The notes: generated by a model not told the origin, from the letters alone. DNA of 64,000 nucleotides from Alphaproteobacteria bacterium (GCA_018821435.1 JAHJME010000023.1:25148-89147); one strand, 5' to 3'. Counted from the stretch's first letter, positions 16,899-26,219 are shown. Translations and numbers: made by a program.

Positions 16899-18290
16899 AT
16901 GCCTGTGCCCGCGACCGTGCTCGACCAGCCGATCCAGTGGAGCGACCCCAGCCTGTGGCCGCTCTTGAACGACCTACAGGGAAACATCCTGAAGGGTCAT
17001 GGGCGGGATCACACGATGAACCACTTCCTGCGCTTCGGGCCGGGAGACCTGGCCGCGGCGAAGGTTATCGTCCGGGCCCTCGGCGCACGAACCACCAGCG
17101 CGCTGCGCCAGCTTCAGGAAGTCGAGGACTTCAAGCTGTTCGAGCGGCCCGGCGGCACCGGGGTGTTCTTCTTCCTCACCCGCACCGGCTTCCAGCGGCT
17201 GGGGCTTCAACCGCCGGCCGGGGCCGCCTTCGCGGGCGGGATGGCGTCGCGCCAACTGGGCGATCCGGCGACCGCGGCGTGGGAGGCGCACCTGCGTCCC
17301 GGGATCGATGCCATGCTGCTGGTCGCCGACGACAGCGTCACCAAGGTGGGCAATGCGGCCGCCGCCCTCACCCGCGGCTTCGCCGCGGCGGGCATCCAGG
17401 TCGTGGGCGTCGACGCCGGGCACGCCCTCCGCAGCGATCCCAGCGTGAACGAGCCCAAGGGCCGAGGCATCGAACACTTCGGCTATGTGGACGGCCGCAG
17501 CCAGCCGCTGATGCTGTCCCAGGACGTCGCGCGGGAGCAGAACGAAAGCGACGGCATCGACGTCTGGGATCCCCGCGTCGGGCCGGGCAAGTCGGTGCTG
17601 GTGCGCGACCCCAACGGCAAGTCGGACGACAGCTACGGCAGCTTCCTGGTCTATCGAAAGCTGGAGCAGAACGTCGCCGGGTTCAAACACCGCGAAAACG
17701 CACTGGCCGACGCCCTGAGCCTGGTCGGCGAGGATCGCGAGCGCGCGGGGGCCATGGTGGTCGGCCGGTTCGAGGACGGCACGCCGCTGATCCTCGAGTC
17801 CGAGGCGAAGGACCCCAACCCGACGCCGAACAACTTCGACTACGCCTCGGACGCCCCGGGCGACCGCTGTCCGATCCACGCCCACATCCGCAAGATCAAT
17901 CCGCGAACGCCCAACGACGCCGAGCAGCGGACCCACCTCATGGCGCGGCGCGGCATCCCCTTCGGCGATCCGGACCGGGACCTGGAGGACGAAGCCTCGT
18001 TCCCCACCGGCGGGGTGGGCCTGCTGTTCATGGCCTACAACCAGGACATCGAGCGGCAGTTCGAGGTCACCCAGCGCTTCTGGGCCAACGACGACGCCTT
18101 CCCCGGGGACGCGCAGGGACGCGACGCGATCATCGGTCAGCCGGTGGGCGGCGGCGCGGACTCGAAATGGCCGACAGGCAAGCCAGCCCCCAACGACCGG
18201 GTCACCTTCGGCTTCCGCGACTTCGTGACCATGAAGGGCGGCGAATACTTCTTCGCCCCGTCCCGCAGCGCGCTGATCGGGCTAACCTAG
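16899..18290 (+). CDS. DyP-type haem peroxidase
   Basis: A 463-residue dye-decolourising peroxidase. The start at 16899 has AGGAG six bases upstream; a TTG at 16866 is less likely. The family motif GxxDG is G195-Y-V-D198-G199, where D198 is the distal catalytic aspartate; H329 in the segment AHIRKINPR is the proximal haem ligand. The downstream motif F-M-A-Y-N-x-D-I-E-R-Q-F and the final Y-F-F-A-P are typical. There is no Tat leader, so it is probably cytoplasmic. It ends convergently with the sensor kinase with a four-base overlap. Substrate is unknown. Confidence 0.93.
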   Translation: MPVPATVLDQPIQWSDPSLWPLLNDLQGNILKGHGRDHTMNHFLRFGPGDLAAAKVIVRALGARTTSALRQLQEVEDFKLFERPGGTGVFFFLTRTGFQRLGLQPPAGAAFAGGMASRQLGDPATAAWEAHLRPGIDAMLLVADDSVTKVGNAAAALTRGFAAAGIQVVGVDAGHALRSDPSVNEPKGRGIEHFGYVDGRSQPLMLSQDVAREQNESDGIDVWDPRVGPGKSVLVRDPNGKSDDSYGSFLVYRKLEQNVAGFKHRENALADALSLVGEDRERAGAMVVGRFEDGTPLILESEAKDPNPTPNNFDYASDAPGDRCPIHAHIRKINPRTPNDAEQRTHLMARRGIPFGDPDRDLEDEASFPTGGVGLLFMAYNQDIERQFEVTQRFWANDDAFPGDAQGRDAIIGQPVGGGADSKWPTGKPAPNDRVTFGFRDFVTMKGGEYFFAPSRSALIGLT

Positions 18291-20794
18291 GCGGCCGCTT
18301 CTTCGTCCGCGCGGGCCTGGGTTTCGGCCATGGCGTGGATGATGGCCTCGATCAGGGCGTCGGCGCGGATGGGCTTGGACAGGTGCTGGTCGGCGCCCGC
18401 GTCGAAGCTGGCCTTCACATGCTCATCCAGGGCGTTGGCGGTCAGCATGATCACGGGGGTGCGCGGCAGCTTGTGTTCGTGCTCCCAAACCCGCAGCTGG
18501 GTGGTGGCCGACAGGCCGTCCAGCTCGGGCATCTGCATGTCCATCAGCACCACGTCGAACCGTGCGGCGCGCAGGGCTTCGAGAGCCAGGGCGCCGTTCT
18601 CGACGATCACCGGATCGATGCCCACCGAGTCCAGGACCAGCTGAACCACCTTCTGATTGGTCGGGTGGTCCTCGGCCAGCAGGATGCGGGCGCCGGAGAT
18701 ATCGAAGGATTCGAAGGGGTTCTCGTCCACCTCCTCGGCCTCGCCCTCCACGCGCTCCAGGGGCACCTGGACCGAGAAGGTCGAGCCACGGCCGGGCTCG
18801 GAGGCGACCTCGATCGAGCCGTCCATCAGCTCGACCAGTGAGCGGCTGATCGCCAGGCCCAGGCCCGTCCCGCCGAAGCGGCGACGGATCGAGGCGTCGG
18901 CCTGTTCGAAACGGCGGAACAGGCGCTCGCGCACCTCTTCGCTGAAGCCGATGCCGGTGTCGGCGACGGTGAAGCCCACGGTGCCGCCCGCGGCGTCCAC
19001 CTCCAGGCGGACCTCGCCGGCCTCGGTGAATTTCACGGCGTTGGACAGCAGGTTCGACAGCACCTGGGTCAGGCGAACGGTGTCGCCGGCGAAGCGGCGA
19101 TCGGCCTCGGGGGCCACGGACCAGGCGAAGTCCAGGCCCTTGGTCTCGGCCGAGGCGCGGTGCAGTTCCGCGATCCGGCTGACCAGGGTGGTCATGGAGA
19201 ACTCGTCGCGGCTGAGCTTGATCTCGCCGGCCTCGATTTTCGAGAAGTCGAGGATGTCGGTCAGGACGCGCTCCAGCAGGCGGCCGGACGAGACGATCAG
19301 CTCGGCCAGTTCCTTGCCCTTGGGCGTGTCCTGCTGCCGCGACAGGGTCTCGGAAATGGCGATCACCCCGTTGAGGGGCGTGCGCAGCTCGTGGCTCATA
19401 TTGGCCAGGAAGCGGGATTTCTCGGTATTGGCCCGCTCCAGTTGAGCGGTGCGCTCCTGCACCCGCTCTTCGAGCGAGGCCAGGACGGTCTCGGTCTTGT
19501 CGCGCTCGGCGCTGAGCGCGCGGGCCAGGACGCCGATCTCGTCGTCGCGGCCCTCCTCGGCGCTGACGTCGGGACGGGCCGTGTCGCCCGGGGCGCCGGG
19601 TTCGCACGACGCCGCCAGCCGTTGCAGCGGCCAGGTGATCGTGCGCCGCGCCAGGTAGACCACCAGCAGGGTCTGCAGCGCCGTGGCCAGCGCCCCCAGC
19701 CCCAGGACCCACGAGGCGGACTTGGCCGCCGAGGCGGCGACGGCGGCCTTCGGATAGGCCAGCATCAGGTACCAGTCGGGGCCGGCCAAGCGGCCGAACG
19801 CCACGATCTGCTGGCCGTCCGGGCTGTTGATCACGCCGCTGGTGCGGCCGGTCTTCCTGATCGCCGCGATCATGGCCTTGAGGCCCAGGCGATGCTCGTA
19901 GTCGATCACGGTCTTCTCGGCTGCCTTGCCGGGTACGGTGAAGCCCGGATAGGCGATCAGCTCGCCCTTGCCGGTCACCAGCAGGCTGGAGGCGCCCGGC
20001 AGCGAGGTCTTCACCGCGTTGGCCAGGAAGCCGGTCAGCTCGATCGACGAGCCGAAGGCGCCGACGTGGCGGCCGTTGACATAGGCCGGCGTCAGGCAGG
20101 CCGTGGCCAAGCGCTCGCCGACCTCATCCTGGATCAGCCGCTGGAGGTTCGTGCAGCGGGTGAGCCGGCCGGGGTCGTTCTTCGGGCTGGTCAGGGTCGA
20201 CATCTCCTCCTTGGAGATATCGAGGTCGGCCGGCGCTTCGTGGCGGTAGAACATCAGCTTGTCGGGCCGGTCGGGGCCGAACAGCACCAGCCGCGTCTCG
20301 GGCGGCGCGAAGAAGTAGAAGTTGTCGTAGTCCTTGCGCGCCGCCTGGCCGAAGTTGGCCACCAGTTCGAACGAGGCCACCAGGGCGCGCTTCTCGTCGG
20401 GGGTCAGCGTCTTGGCGCCGCCCACCATCACGCCCATCCCGTAGATGTACTGGCCATCCTGCATCGCGCCATCGAAGTAGCGGTCGCGGCTGCGGCGCGT
20501 GCCGTCGGGGCGCAGGGGGAAATAAGCGTCTGCCAGCCGATCGACCTCGGCGTCGGTGAGGCGGTTCATCCGCCGCTCCAGCTCCTCGCCGGCGGCCTTG
20601 TGCAGGGCGGTCAGGTTGGAGAACCGGCGCTCCACGTTGCTGGAGCGCTCCCGGACATAGTCCTCGAGGTAGCTGATCTGACGGTTCGACAGCTCGCGCT
20701 GGAACACCACGAAGGCGCCCAGGGTGCTGAAGATCGTCACGACCAGCGACATGATGCCGACGCTGACCAGGAACCGGCGGGAGAGGGATTTCAT
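18287..20794 (-). CDS. Membrane hybrid sensor histidine kinase (Cache-like sensor, HisKA-HATPase-REC)
   Basis: An 835-residue kinase. The start at complement 20794 precedes the first membrane segment (residues about 10-32). A large periplasmic domain of about 270 residues of Cache type follows, then a second membrane segment near residue 300-325 and a HAMP-like linker. HisKA carries N-M-S-H-E-L-R-T-P with H468 as phosphoacceptor; the HATPase domain has the G-G-T-G-L-G-L box; the C-terminal receiver has D752 in LMDMQMP. No separate output regulator is nearby. The periplasmic domain indicates sensing of an extracellular small molecule. Confidence 0.93.
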   Translation of the reverse strand: MKSLSRRFLVSVGIMSLVVTIFSTLGAFVVFQRELSNRQISYLEDYVRERSSNVERRFSNLTALHKAAGEELERRMNRLTDAEVDRLADAYFPLRPDGTRRSRDRYFDGAMQDGQYIYGMGVMVGGAKTLTPDEKRALVASFELVANFGQAARKDYDNFYFFAPPETRLVLFGPDRPDKLMFYRHEAPADLDISKEEMSTLTSPKNDPGRLTRCTNLQRLIQDEVGERLATACLTPAYVNGRHVGAFGSSIELTGFLANAVKTSLPGASSLLVTGKGELIAYPGFTVPGKAAEKTVIDYEHRLGLKAMIAAIRKTGRTSGVINSPDGQQIVAFGRLAGPDWYLMLAYPKAAVAASAAKSASWVLGLGALATALQTLLVVYLARRTITWPLQRLAASCEPGAPGDTARPDVSAEEGRDDEIGVLARALSAERDKTETVLASLEERVQERTAQLERANTEKSRFLANMSHELRTPLNGVIAISETLSRQQDTPKGKELAELIVSSGRLLERVLTDILDFSKIEAGEIKLSRDEFSMTTLVSRIAELHRASAETKGLDFAWSVAPEADRRFAGDTVRLTQVLSNLLSNAVKFTEAGEVRLEVDAAGGTVGFTVADTGIGFSEEVRERLFRRFEQADASIRRRFGGTGLGLAISRSLVELMDGSIEVASEPGRGSTFSVQVPLERVEGEAEEVDENPFESFDISGARILLAEDHPTNQKVVQLVLDSVGIDPVIVENGALALEALRAARFDVVLMDMQMPELDGLSATTQLRVWEHEHKLPRTPVIMLTANALDEHVKASFDAGADQHLSKPIRADALIEAIIHAMAETQARADEEAAA

Positions 20795-20958
20795 GTAGCC
20801 TGGAGCCTGCAACTTGCCCGCATCTTGAACCAGGTTCGTTGAAGCGGGGTAAAAGTGGGGAAATTCCGCCACCTAGCCGTTTCGCCATCCGACGCCACCC
20901 GGAGCCAGGCCGTCAGTCGAGGATTGAGGCGGCGGCCCGAAACGGGCTTCATGGCGCC

Positions 20959-22152
20959 ATGACCACCTATCGCATCGGCGTGATCGGCCTCGGCCAGCGC
21001 ATTGCCCACGTGCTTGCCGCCATGAAGGAGGTGGGCTGGAACCTGGACATCGTGGGGCATGTAGATCCCGCGCCCGTCGGCCAGCCGATCCTGGAGGCGG
21101 CGGGCCTCCGCATGGGCCTGGCCTTCACGACGCCGGCGGAGCTGATGGCGGCCGGGCCGTTCGACCTGCTGATGCTGGGGGCGCCCAACCACCTGCACTT
21201 CGAGCACCTGTCGTTCGCGCTGGACCAGGGCGTGCCGATCTTCGCCGAGAAGCCGATCGTGCGCACCGAGGACGAGACCGACGCCCTGGCGCGACGGCTG
21301 GCGGCGCCGGGCGCGCCGCCGGTGCATGTGGGCCTGGTGATGCGCTCGCTGCCGATCGTGCGCGAGGTGCTGGCGCGGATCGACCGGGGCGAACTGGGCG
21401 AGGTGGTCTCGATCGACGCCACCGAGCACCTGCCGCCCGAGCACGGCGGCTACCTGGCCCGCAACTGGCGGCGGAAGCAGGAATGGGGCGGCAGCTACTT
21501 CCTGGACAAGGTGGTCCACGACTTCGACATCTTCGGGCGCATCGCCGGGGCGCGGCCGGACCGGGTGGCCAGCTTCGGCGGCCGCCGGATCTTCACCGCC
21601 GAGCGCCGGGATCCGCCGCGCACCTGGGAGGACGGCTCGGCCGCCTACGCCCTGCGCGACGCCGGCTGGGCGGGGGCCAACGATGCGTTCCAGTCCGACA
21701 TGGACGTCACCGACCATCAGGTGGCGATGGTGGAATACGCCAACGACGTGCGGCTCAGCTTCCACGCCAACAGCCACACGGCGCTGACCGAGCGGCGCTG
21801 GTATGTGGCCGGGACCGACGGCACGCTGATCGCCGATCTGGTGCGCAACAAGCTGATGGTCCGTCGCGCCCTGAACCGCGGGAAGCCGGAGAAGGTGGAG
21901 TACGGCGGCGTCACCGCCGACGCCCACAACGGCGCCGACCAGGCCATGGCGCTGGACCTGCTGGCGGCGTTGGAGGGCCGGGCGGCGTTCCCGGTGACGC
22001 CCTATGAGTCCATGGAGGCCGGCCTGACCGTCATGGCCATCGACCAGGCAATGGCCGAGCGCCAGGTGGTCGACTGCGCGCCGATGTGGACCCGGTACGA
22101 CGCGGCGCGATCAGGGGTTGGCGAGCAGCGCGTCGCCGACCAGGTCCTGTAG
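20959..22152 (+). CDS. Gfo/Idh/MocA-family NAD(P)-dependent oxidoreductase
   Basis: A 397-residue oxidoreductase. The Rossmann motif G-L-G-Q-R-I near residue 9-14 and the hallmark E97-K98-P99 identify the family; the C-terminal alpha/beta domain contains V-V-H-D-F-D as the likely His/Asp substrate site. The start at 20959 begins MTTYRIGVIG; the longer frame from 20839 adds non-homologous residues. The family acts on sugars, inositols or their amino derivatives. It ends in a 42-base antisense overlap with the PIG-L deacetylase gene. The substrate is not deducible, but an amino-sugar link with the deacetylase is possible. Confidence 0.9.
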   Translation: MTTYRIGVIGLGQRIAHVLAAMKEVGWNLDIVGHVDPAPVGQPILEAAGLRMGLAFTTPAELMAAGPFDLLMLGAPNHLHFEHLSFALDQGVPIFAEKPIVRTEDETDALARRLAAPGAPPVHVGLVMRSLPIVREVLARIDRGELGEVVSIDATEHLPPEHGGYLARNWRRKQEWGGSYFLDKVVHDFDIFGRIAGARPDRVASFGGRRIFTAERRDPPRTWEDGSAAYALRDAGWAGANDAFQSDMDVTDHQVAMVEYANDVRLSFHANSHTALTERRWYVAGTDGTLIADLVRNKLMVRRALNRGKPEKVEYGGVTADAHNGADQAMALDLLAALEGRAAFPVTPYESMEAGLTVMAIDQAMAERQVVDCAPMWTRYDAARSGVGEQRVADQVL

Positions 22153-22866
22153 GACCGGCGTCTTCGGGTAGGGGGTGTGGCGGTACTGGCGGAAGCCCTC
22201 GGCCAGGCCGACGCCGAAGTCGCGGCCGACGCGGCGGGTCCAGGCGTCCATGTCGGCCAGGTGGTCGGCGATGCCGTGTTGTTTCAGCACCCAGGACGCC
22301 TGGCTCTCGTGCTTGGCCAGCATCGCCTGCTTGGTGGCGAAGGTCGCGGCGATATCCACGCCGAAGTCGCGCGGAATGCGCTGGCCCTGGCGGTCGCGGC
22401 CGCCGATGGCGTCGACGAAGTAGAGCGCCGGGATCGCGTCCAGCGCCGCCGACGGCCCGGTGCGATAGTTGGCCACCGGCGCGGCGAAGCAGGCGTCGCG
22501 GACCAGCAGGCTGATGGCCTCGTGGTCGGGGTGATAGTCGGCGGGCGAGCCGGTGATCACCACGTCCGGCCGCGCCCAGCGGACCAGCTCAGTCACCGCG
22601 CGGCGCGACGGATCGTCGTTGAACACGCTCAGGTCGGGGAACCCCAGGCAGCGGTACTGGGCCCCGATCAGCGCCGCCGACGCCGTGGCCTCGGCCTGGC
22701 GGATGCGGCCCGTGGCGTCGGGATCGAATTCGGCCGAGCCGCCCTCGCCCGCCGTGGCGCTGACAACCGTGATCGTGTGGCCCTGGCCGGCCAGCAAGGC
22801 GAGCGTGCCGCCCATCAGGATCTCGATGTCGTCCGGATGGGCGTGGACGGCGAGGATGGTGGCCAT
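22111..22866 (-). CDS. PIG-L-family N-acetyl-sugar deacetylase
   Basis: A 251-residue LmbE/PIG-L deacetylase. The metal motif H-P-D-D lies near residues 10-13 and the second zinc histidine is in P-A-D-Y-H-P-D-H. Characterised relatives (GlcNAc-PI deacetylase, MshB, BshB) remove acetyl groups from amino-sugar conjugates. The start overlaps the Lrp stop (TGATG at 22864-22868), so it shares a transcript with that regulator. Glutathione-type thiols replace mycothiol and bacillithiol in Proteobacteria, so another amino-sugar conjugate is the likely substrate. Confidence 0.9.
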   Translation of the reverse strand: MATILAVHAHPDDIEILMGGTLALLAGQGHTITVVSATAGEGGSAEFDPDATGRIRQAEATASAALIGAQYRCLGFPDLSVFNDDPSRRAVTELVRWARPDVVITGSPADYHPDHEAISLLVRDACFAAPVANYRTGPSAALDAIPALYFVDAIGGRDRQGQRIPRDFGVDIAATFATKQAMLAKHESQASWVLKQHGIADHLADMDAWTRRVGRDFGVGLAEGFRQYRHTPYPKTPVLQDLVGDALLANP

Positions 22867-23291
22867 CAGCGGTCGAACTTGGTGGAGAGGACCAGGGACG
22901 TGTTGGTGCGCTCGACGCCCTTCACCGCGCCGATCTCGTCGATGGTGGCGTCCATCTCGGCGACGCCGGACGCCTCGACGGTGGCGATCATGTCGAAGGG
23001 ACCGCTGACCGACTGCAGCCGTCGCACCCCCGGCATCCGCTTCAGCGCCGCGTTGACCGCCGCCGCCTGCTTGGGCTCGACCGTCAGCATGATGAAGGCG
23101 TGGACGCGCCCGGCCTCGTAGGCGCCCGCCAGCTTTACCGCATAGCCGGCGATCACCCCGGACCGCTCCAGCTTGGCCAGCCGGCTCTGCACCGTGGTGC
23201 GTGAGAGACCCAGTGCGCGGGCCAGTTCGGCGACGGGCGCGCGAGCGTTATCCCGGAGCCGGGCCAGCAGGTGTTCGTCCAGGTCGTCCAT
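22866..23291 (-). CDS. Lrp/AsnC-family transcriptional regulator
   Basis: A 141-residue regulator. An N-terminal HTH (MDDLDEHLLARLRD, then LARALGLSRTTVQSRLAKLE) is followed by the RAM effector domain with the typical VSGPFDMIATVE. The ATG at complement 23291 has GGAA six bases upstream; a TTG 15 bases further out is a weaker alternative. It is divergent from a lysine-catabolic-type operon, which suggests control by lysine or a related amino acid. Direct repeats in the shared promoter (23298-23326) are candidate binding sites. Confidence 0.92.
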   Translation of the reverse strand: MDDLDEHLLARLRDNARAPVAELARALGLSRTTVQSRLAKLERSGVIAGYAVKLAGAYEAGRVHAFIMLTVEPKQAAAVNAALKRMPGVRRLQSVSGPFDMIATVEASGVAEMDATIDEIGAVKGVERTNTSLVLSTKFDR

Positions 23292-23297
23292 CGGCGT

Positions 23298-23326
23298 TCC
23301 GCACAATCTAGTCGGCGATCCGCACA
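23298..23326. promoter_or_regulatory. Phased direct repeat, candidate Lrp/AsnC sites
   Basis: TCCGCACA occurs at 23298-23305 and again at 23319-23326, exactly 21 bases apart or two helical turns, both followed by an A/T-containing stretch ending in TAG. It lies in the 5' leader of the Lrp gene and upstream of the divergent dehydrogenase. Two-turn phasing suits Lrp multimers that wrap DNA. Confidence 0.45.
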
Positions 23327-23412
23327 GAATAGACCCGCATATCGCCAGGGCGCCAATTGTATGTGGCCCGAGACCGCCGGATTCTGAGTCGAAGTCAGAC
23401 AGGGGTCATGGA

Positions 23413-24519
23413 ATGCGCAAGGTAGCTGTCGTCGGAGCGGGCAAGATCGGTTCGACCGTCGTGGATCTGCTGGTCAGTTCGGGCGCCTACGAGGCCCTGG
23501 TGATCGACCAGTCGGCCGAGGCCCTGGCCGAGCTGGGCGGCCGCGCGCACATCGACACCGCCGCCATGGCCATCGACGATTCCGAGGCGCTGGCCGCGCG
23601 GATCGCCGGCTGCTTCGCGGTCGTGAACTGCGCGCCCTACCACCTGACCACCGCCGTCGCCCGCGCCGCCAAGGCCGCCGGCGCCCACTACCTGGACCTG
23701 ACCGAGGACGTGGCCGCCAGCCGGATCGTCCGCGAGCTGGCCGTCGACTCCACGACCGCGTTCATTCCCCAGTGCGGCCTGGCCCCCGGCTTCATCACCA
23801 TCGCCGCCTGGGACTTGATCAAACACTTCGACCAGCTGCACGACGTGCGCCTGCGGGTCGGCGCCCTGCCCCGCTATCCGTCGAACGCGCTGAACTACAA
23901 CCTGACCTGGTCCACGGACGGGGTGATCAACGAATACTGCGAGCCCTGCGAGGCGATCACCAACGGCAAGCTGCGCGAGACGCCGGCGCTGGAGGAGTGC
24001 GAGGAGTTCGCCCTGGACGGCGTCACCTACGAGGCCTTCAACACCTCGGGCGGCCTGGGCACCCTGTGCCACACCCTGGACGGCCAGGTGCGCAACCTGA
24101 ACTACAAGACCATCCGCTATCCGGGCCACGCGGCGATCATGAAGGCGCTGCTGAACGACCTGAACCTGCGCAACCGCCGCGACGTGCTCAAGGACATCCT
24201 GGAGAACTCGGTACCGGCCACCATGCAGGACGTGGTCATCGTCTTCGTCACCGTCTCGGGGATGAAGAAGGGGCACCTGATGCAGGAGACCTACGTCAAC
24301 AAGGTCTTCAGCCAAGAGATCGGCGGCGAGCTGAAGAGCGCCATCCAGATCACCACGGCCGGCGCCATCTGCGCCGTGCTGGACATGCTGACGGACGGCT
24401 CCATCCCGTCCAGCGGCTTCATCCGGCAGGAGGACATCCCGCTGCACGCCTTCCTCGCCAACCGCTTCGGGCGCTATTACGCGCAAGACCTCCTCCCCCT
24501 CCGCGCCGCCGCCGAGTAG
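23413..24519 (+). CDS. Saccharopine dehydrogenase-fold oxidoreductase (lysine-type)
   Basis: A 368-residue protein with an N-terminal Rossmann domain (G8-A-G-K-I-G13) and the central domain of the saccharopine dehydrogenase/lysine 6-dehydrogenase superfamily (NCAPYH, CGLAPG, and the YKTIRYPGH segment). ATG 23413 has AGGGG seven bases upstream. The gene is followed within five bases by an ALDH7-type dehydrogenase, so the pair likely turns lysine or a derivative into aminoadipate semialdehyde and then aminoadipate. Whether it uses free lysine or saccharopine is not clear from sequence; its length is nearer lysine 6-dehydrogenase. Confidence 0.85.
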   Translation: MRKVAVVGAGKIGSTVVDLLVSSGAYEALVIDQSAEALAELGGRAHIDTAAMAIDDSEALAARIAGCFAVVNCAPYHLTTAVARAAKAAGAHYLDLTEDVAASRIVRELAVDSTTAFIPQCGLAPGFITIAAWDLIKHFDQLHDVRLRVGALPRYPSNALNYNLTWSTDGVINEYCEPCEAITNGKLRETPALEECEEFALDGVTYEAFNTSGGLGTLCHTLDGQVRNLNYKTIRYPGHAAIMKALLNDLNLRNRRDVLKDILENSVPATMQDVVIVFVTVSGMKKGHLMQETYVNKVFSQEIGGELKSAIQITTAGAICAVLDMLTDGSIPSSGFIRQEDIPLHAFLANRFGRYYAQDLLPLRAAAE

Positions 24520-24523
24520 ACCC

Positions 24524-26047
24524 ATGACCGTGCAAAGCAAGATCACCTCCGCCTCGGCGGAAGCCGCCGCCGTTCTGGGCCGCCTCGGCGTCGCCGAGAG
24601 CCTCTGGACCGGCGGGAACCGTCCCGTCCGCTCGCCCGTCACCGGCGAGGTGATGGCCCATGTGCATGACGCGTCGAAGGCGGACGTGGACGCCGCCATC
24701 GAGGCCGCCCACGGCGCGTTCCTCGCGTGGCGCAACGTGCCCGCCCCGCGTCGCGGCGAGCTGGTCCGGCTGTTCGGCGAGGAGCTGCGCGCGGCCAAGG
24801 CCGACCTGGCCGCCCTGGTGACCCTGGAGGCCGGCAAGGTCACCTCGGAGAGCCTGGGCGAAGTCCAGGAGATGATCGACATCTGCGACTACGCCGTCGG
24901 CCTGTCGCGCCAGCTGTTCGGCCTGACCATCGCCACCGAGCGGCCCGACCATCGGATGATGGAGACCTGGCACCCGCTGGGCGTCATCGGCATCATCTCG
25001 GCCTTCAACTTCCCCGTGGCCGTGTGGTCGTGGAACGCGGCCCTGGCCTTCGTCTGCGGCGACGCCTGTGTCTGGAAGCCGTCCGAGAAGACCCCGCTGA
25101 CGGGCCTGGCGGTCCAGGCCCTGTTCGAGCGCGCCTGCGCCAAGTTCGGCGAGGTCCCGGCCGGCCTGTCGTCCGTGGTGATCGGCGGCCGTGAGGTCGG
25201 CGAGGCCCTGGTCGACCACCCGAAGGTGCCGCTGGTGTCGGCCACCGGCTCCACCGCCATGGGCCGCGCCGTCGGCCCGAAGCTGGCCCAGCGGTTCGCC
25301 CGCGCCCTGCTGGAACTGGGCGGCAACAACGCGGCGATCATCGCGCCCACCGCCGACCTGGACCTGGCCCTGCGCGGCGTGGCCTTCGCGGCCATGGGCA
25401 CCGCCGGCCAGCGCTGCACCACCCTGCGCCGCCTCTTCGTCCATGAGGGCGTGTACGACGCCTTCCTGCCGCGCCTGAAGGCGGCCTATGGTTCGGTGAA
25501 GGTGGGCGATCCCCGCGAGCAGGGCACGCTGGTCGGCCCGCTGATCGACCAACAGGGCTTCGACCTGATGCAGAAGGCCCTGGCCGACGCCAAAGCGGCC
25601 GGCGGCAAGGTCACCGGCGGCGAGCGCGTCGAGATGGGCGAGGCGTTCTACGCGCGGCCGGCGCTGGTTGAGATGGACGCTCAGGCCGACGTCGTGAAGC
25701 GCGAGACCTTCGCGCCCATCCTCTACGTGATGAAATATCGCGAGCTGGACGAGGCGATCGCGCTGCAGAACGACGTGCCCCAGGGCCTGTCGTCATCGAT
25801 CTTCACCAACGACATGCGCGAGGCCGAGATCTTCATCTCGGACCGCGGCTCGGACTGCGGCATCGCCAACGTCAACATCGGCCCCTCGGGCGCCGAGATC
25901 GGCGGGGCTTTCGGCGGCGAGAAGGAAACCGGCGGCGGCCGCGAGGCGGGCTCGGACAGCTGGAAGGCCTACATGCGCCGCGCCACCAACACGATGAACT
26001 ACGGCAAGACCCTGCCCCTGGCGCAAGGCGTACAGTTCGACGTTTAG
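24524..26047 (+). CDS. amaB: L-aminoadipate-semialdehyde dehydrogenase (ALDH7/AmaB type)
   Basis: A 507-residue aldehyde dehydrogenase. C298 in AGQRCTTLRR is the catalytic cysteine and E264 in LELGGNN the general base. The signature N-I-G-P-S-G-A-E-I-G-G-A-F-G-G-E-K-E-T-G-G-G-R-E is specific to the antiquitin (ALDH7A1)/AmaB group, which oxidises aminoadipate semialdehyde in lysine breakdown. It lies four bases after the saccharopine dehydrogenase-fold gene, completing the two-step unit. It is probably controlled by the divergent Lrp regulator. Confidence 0.92.
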   Translation: MTVQSKITSASAEAAAVLGRLGVAESLWTGGNRPVRSPVTGEVMAHVHDASKADVDAAIEAAHGAFLAWRNVPAPRRGELVRLFGEELRAAKADLAALVTLEAGKVTSESLGEVQEMIDICDYAVGLSRQLFGLTIATERPDHRMMETWHPLGVIGIISAFNFPVAVWSWNAALAFVCGDACVWKPSEKTPLTGLAVQALFERACAKFGEVPAGLSSVVIGGREVGEALVDHPKVPLVSATGSTAMGRAVGPKLAQRFARALLELGGNNAAIIAPTADLDLALRGVAFAAMGTAGQRCTTLRRLFVHEGVYDAFLPRLKAAYGSVKVGDPREQGTLVGPLIDQQGFDLMQKALADAKAAGGKVTGGERVEMGEAFYARPALVEMDAQADVVKRETFAPILYVMKYRELDEAIALQNDVPQGLSSSIFTNDMREAEIFISDRGSDCGIANVNIGPSGAEIGGAFGGEKETGGGREAGSDSWKAYMRRATNTMNYGKTLPLAQGVQFDV

Positions 26048-26056
26048 GGCATAGAT

Positions 26057-26205
26057 GCTCCTCCCCTGTCGCGAAGATGACGGGGGAGGTGGATCGTCGC
26101 GAAGCGGCGAGACGGAGGGGGCGTAAGGCGGCCTGCTCCGAGCTTGGGGCTTAACGCCCCTCCGTCGGCTTTGCCGCCACCTCCCCCGCTTCGCAGGGGA
26201 GGAGC
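26057..26205. repeat. Inverted pair of REP-like elements (BIME-like)
   Basis: Two related units face each other after the ALDH gene: GCTCCTCCCCTG ... GGGGGAGGTGG ... GACGGAGGGG at 26057-26126, and its inverse at 26151-26205. The pair can form one large cruciform or two hairpins. It fills most of the 172-base gap between two convergent transcripts and could act as a bidirectional terminator. Confidence 0.75.
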
Positions 26206-26219
26206 TATCGAGCGATCGT

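Noticed and set aside
16899..18290. DyP peroxidase as encapsulin cargo
   Set aside because: There is no encapsulin gene nearby and the C-terminus lacks a cargo-loading peptide.
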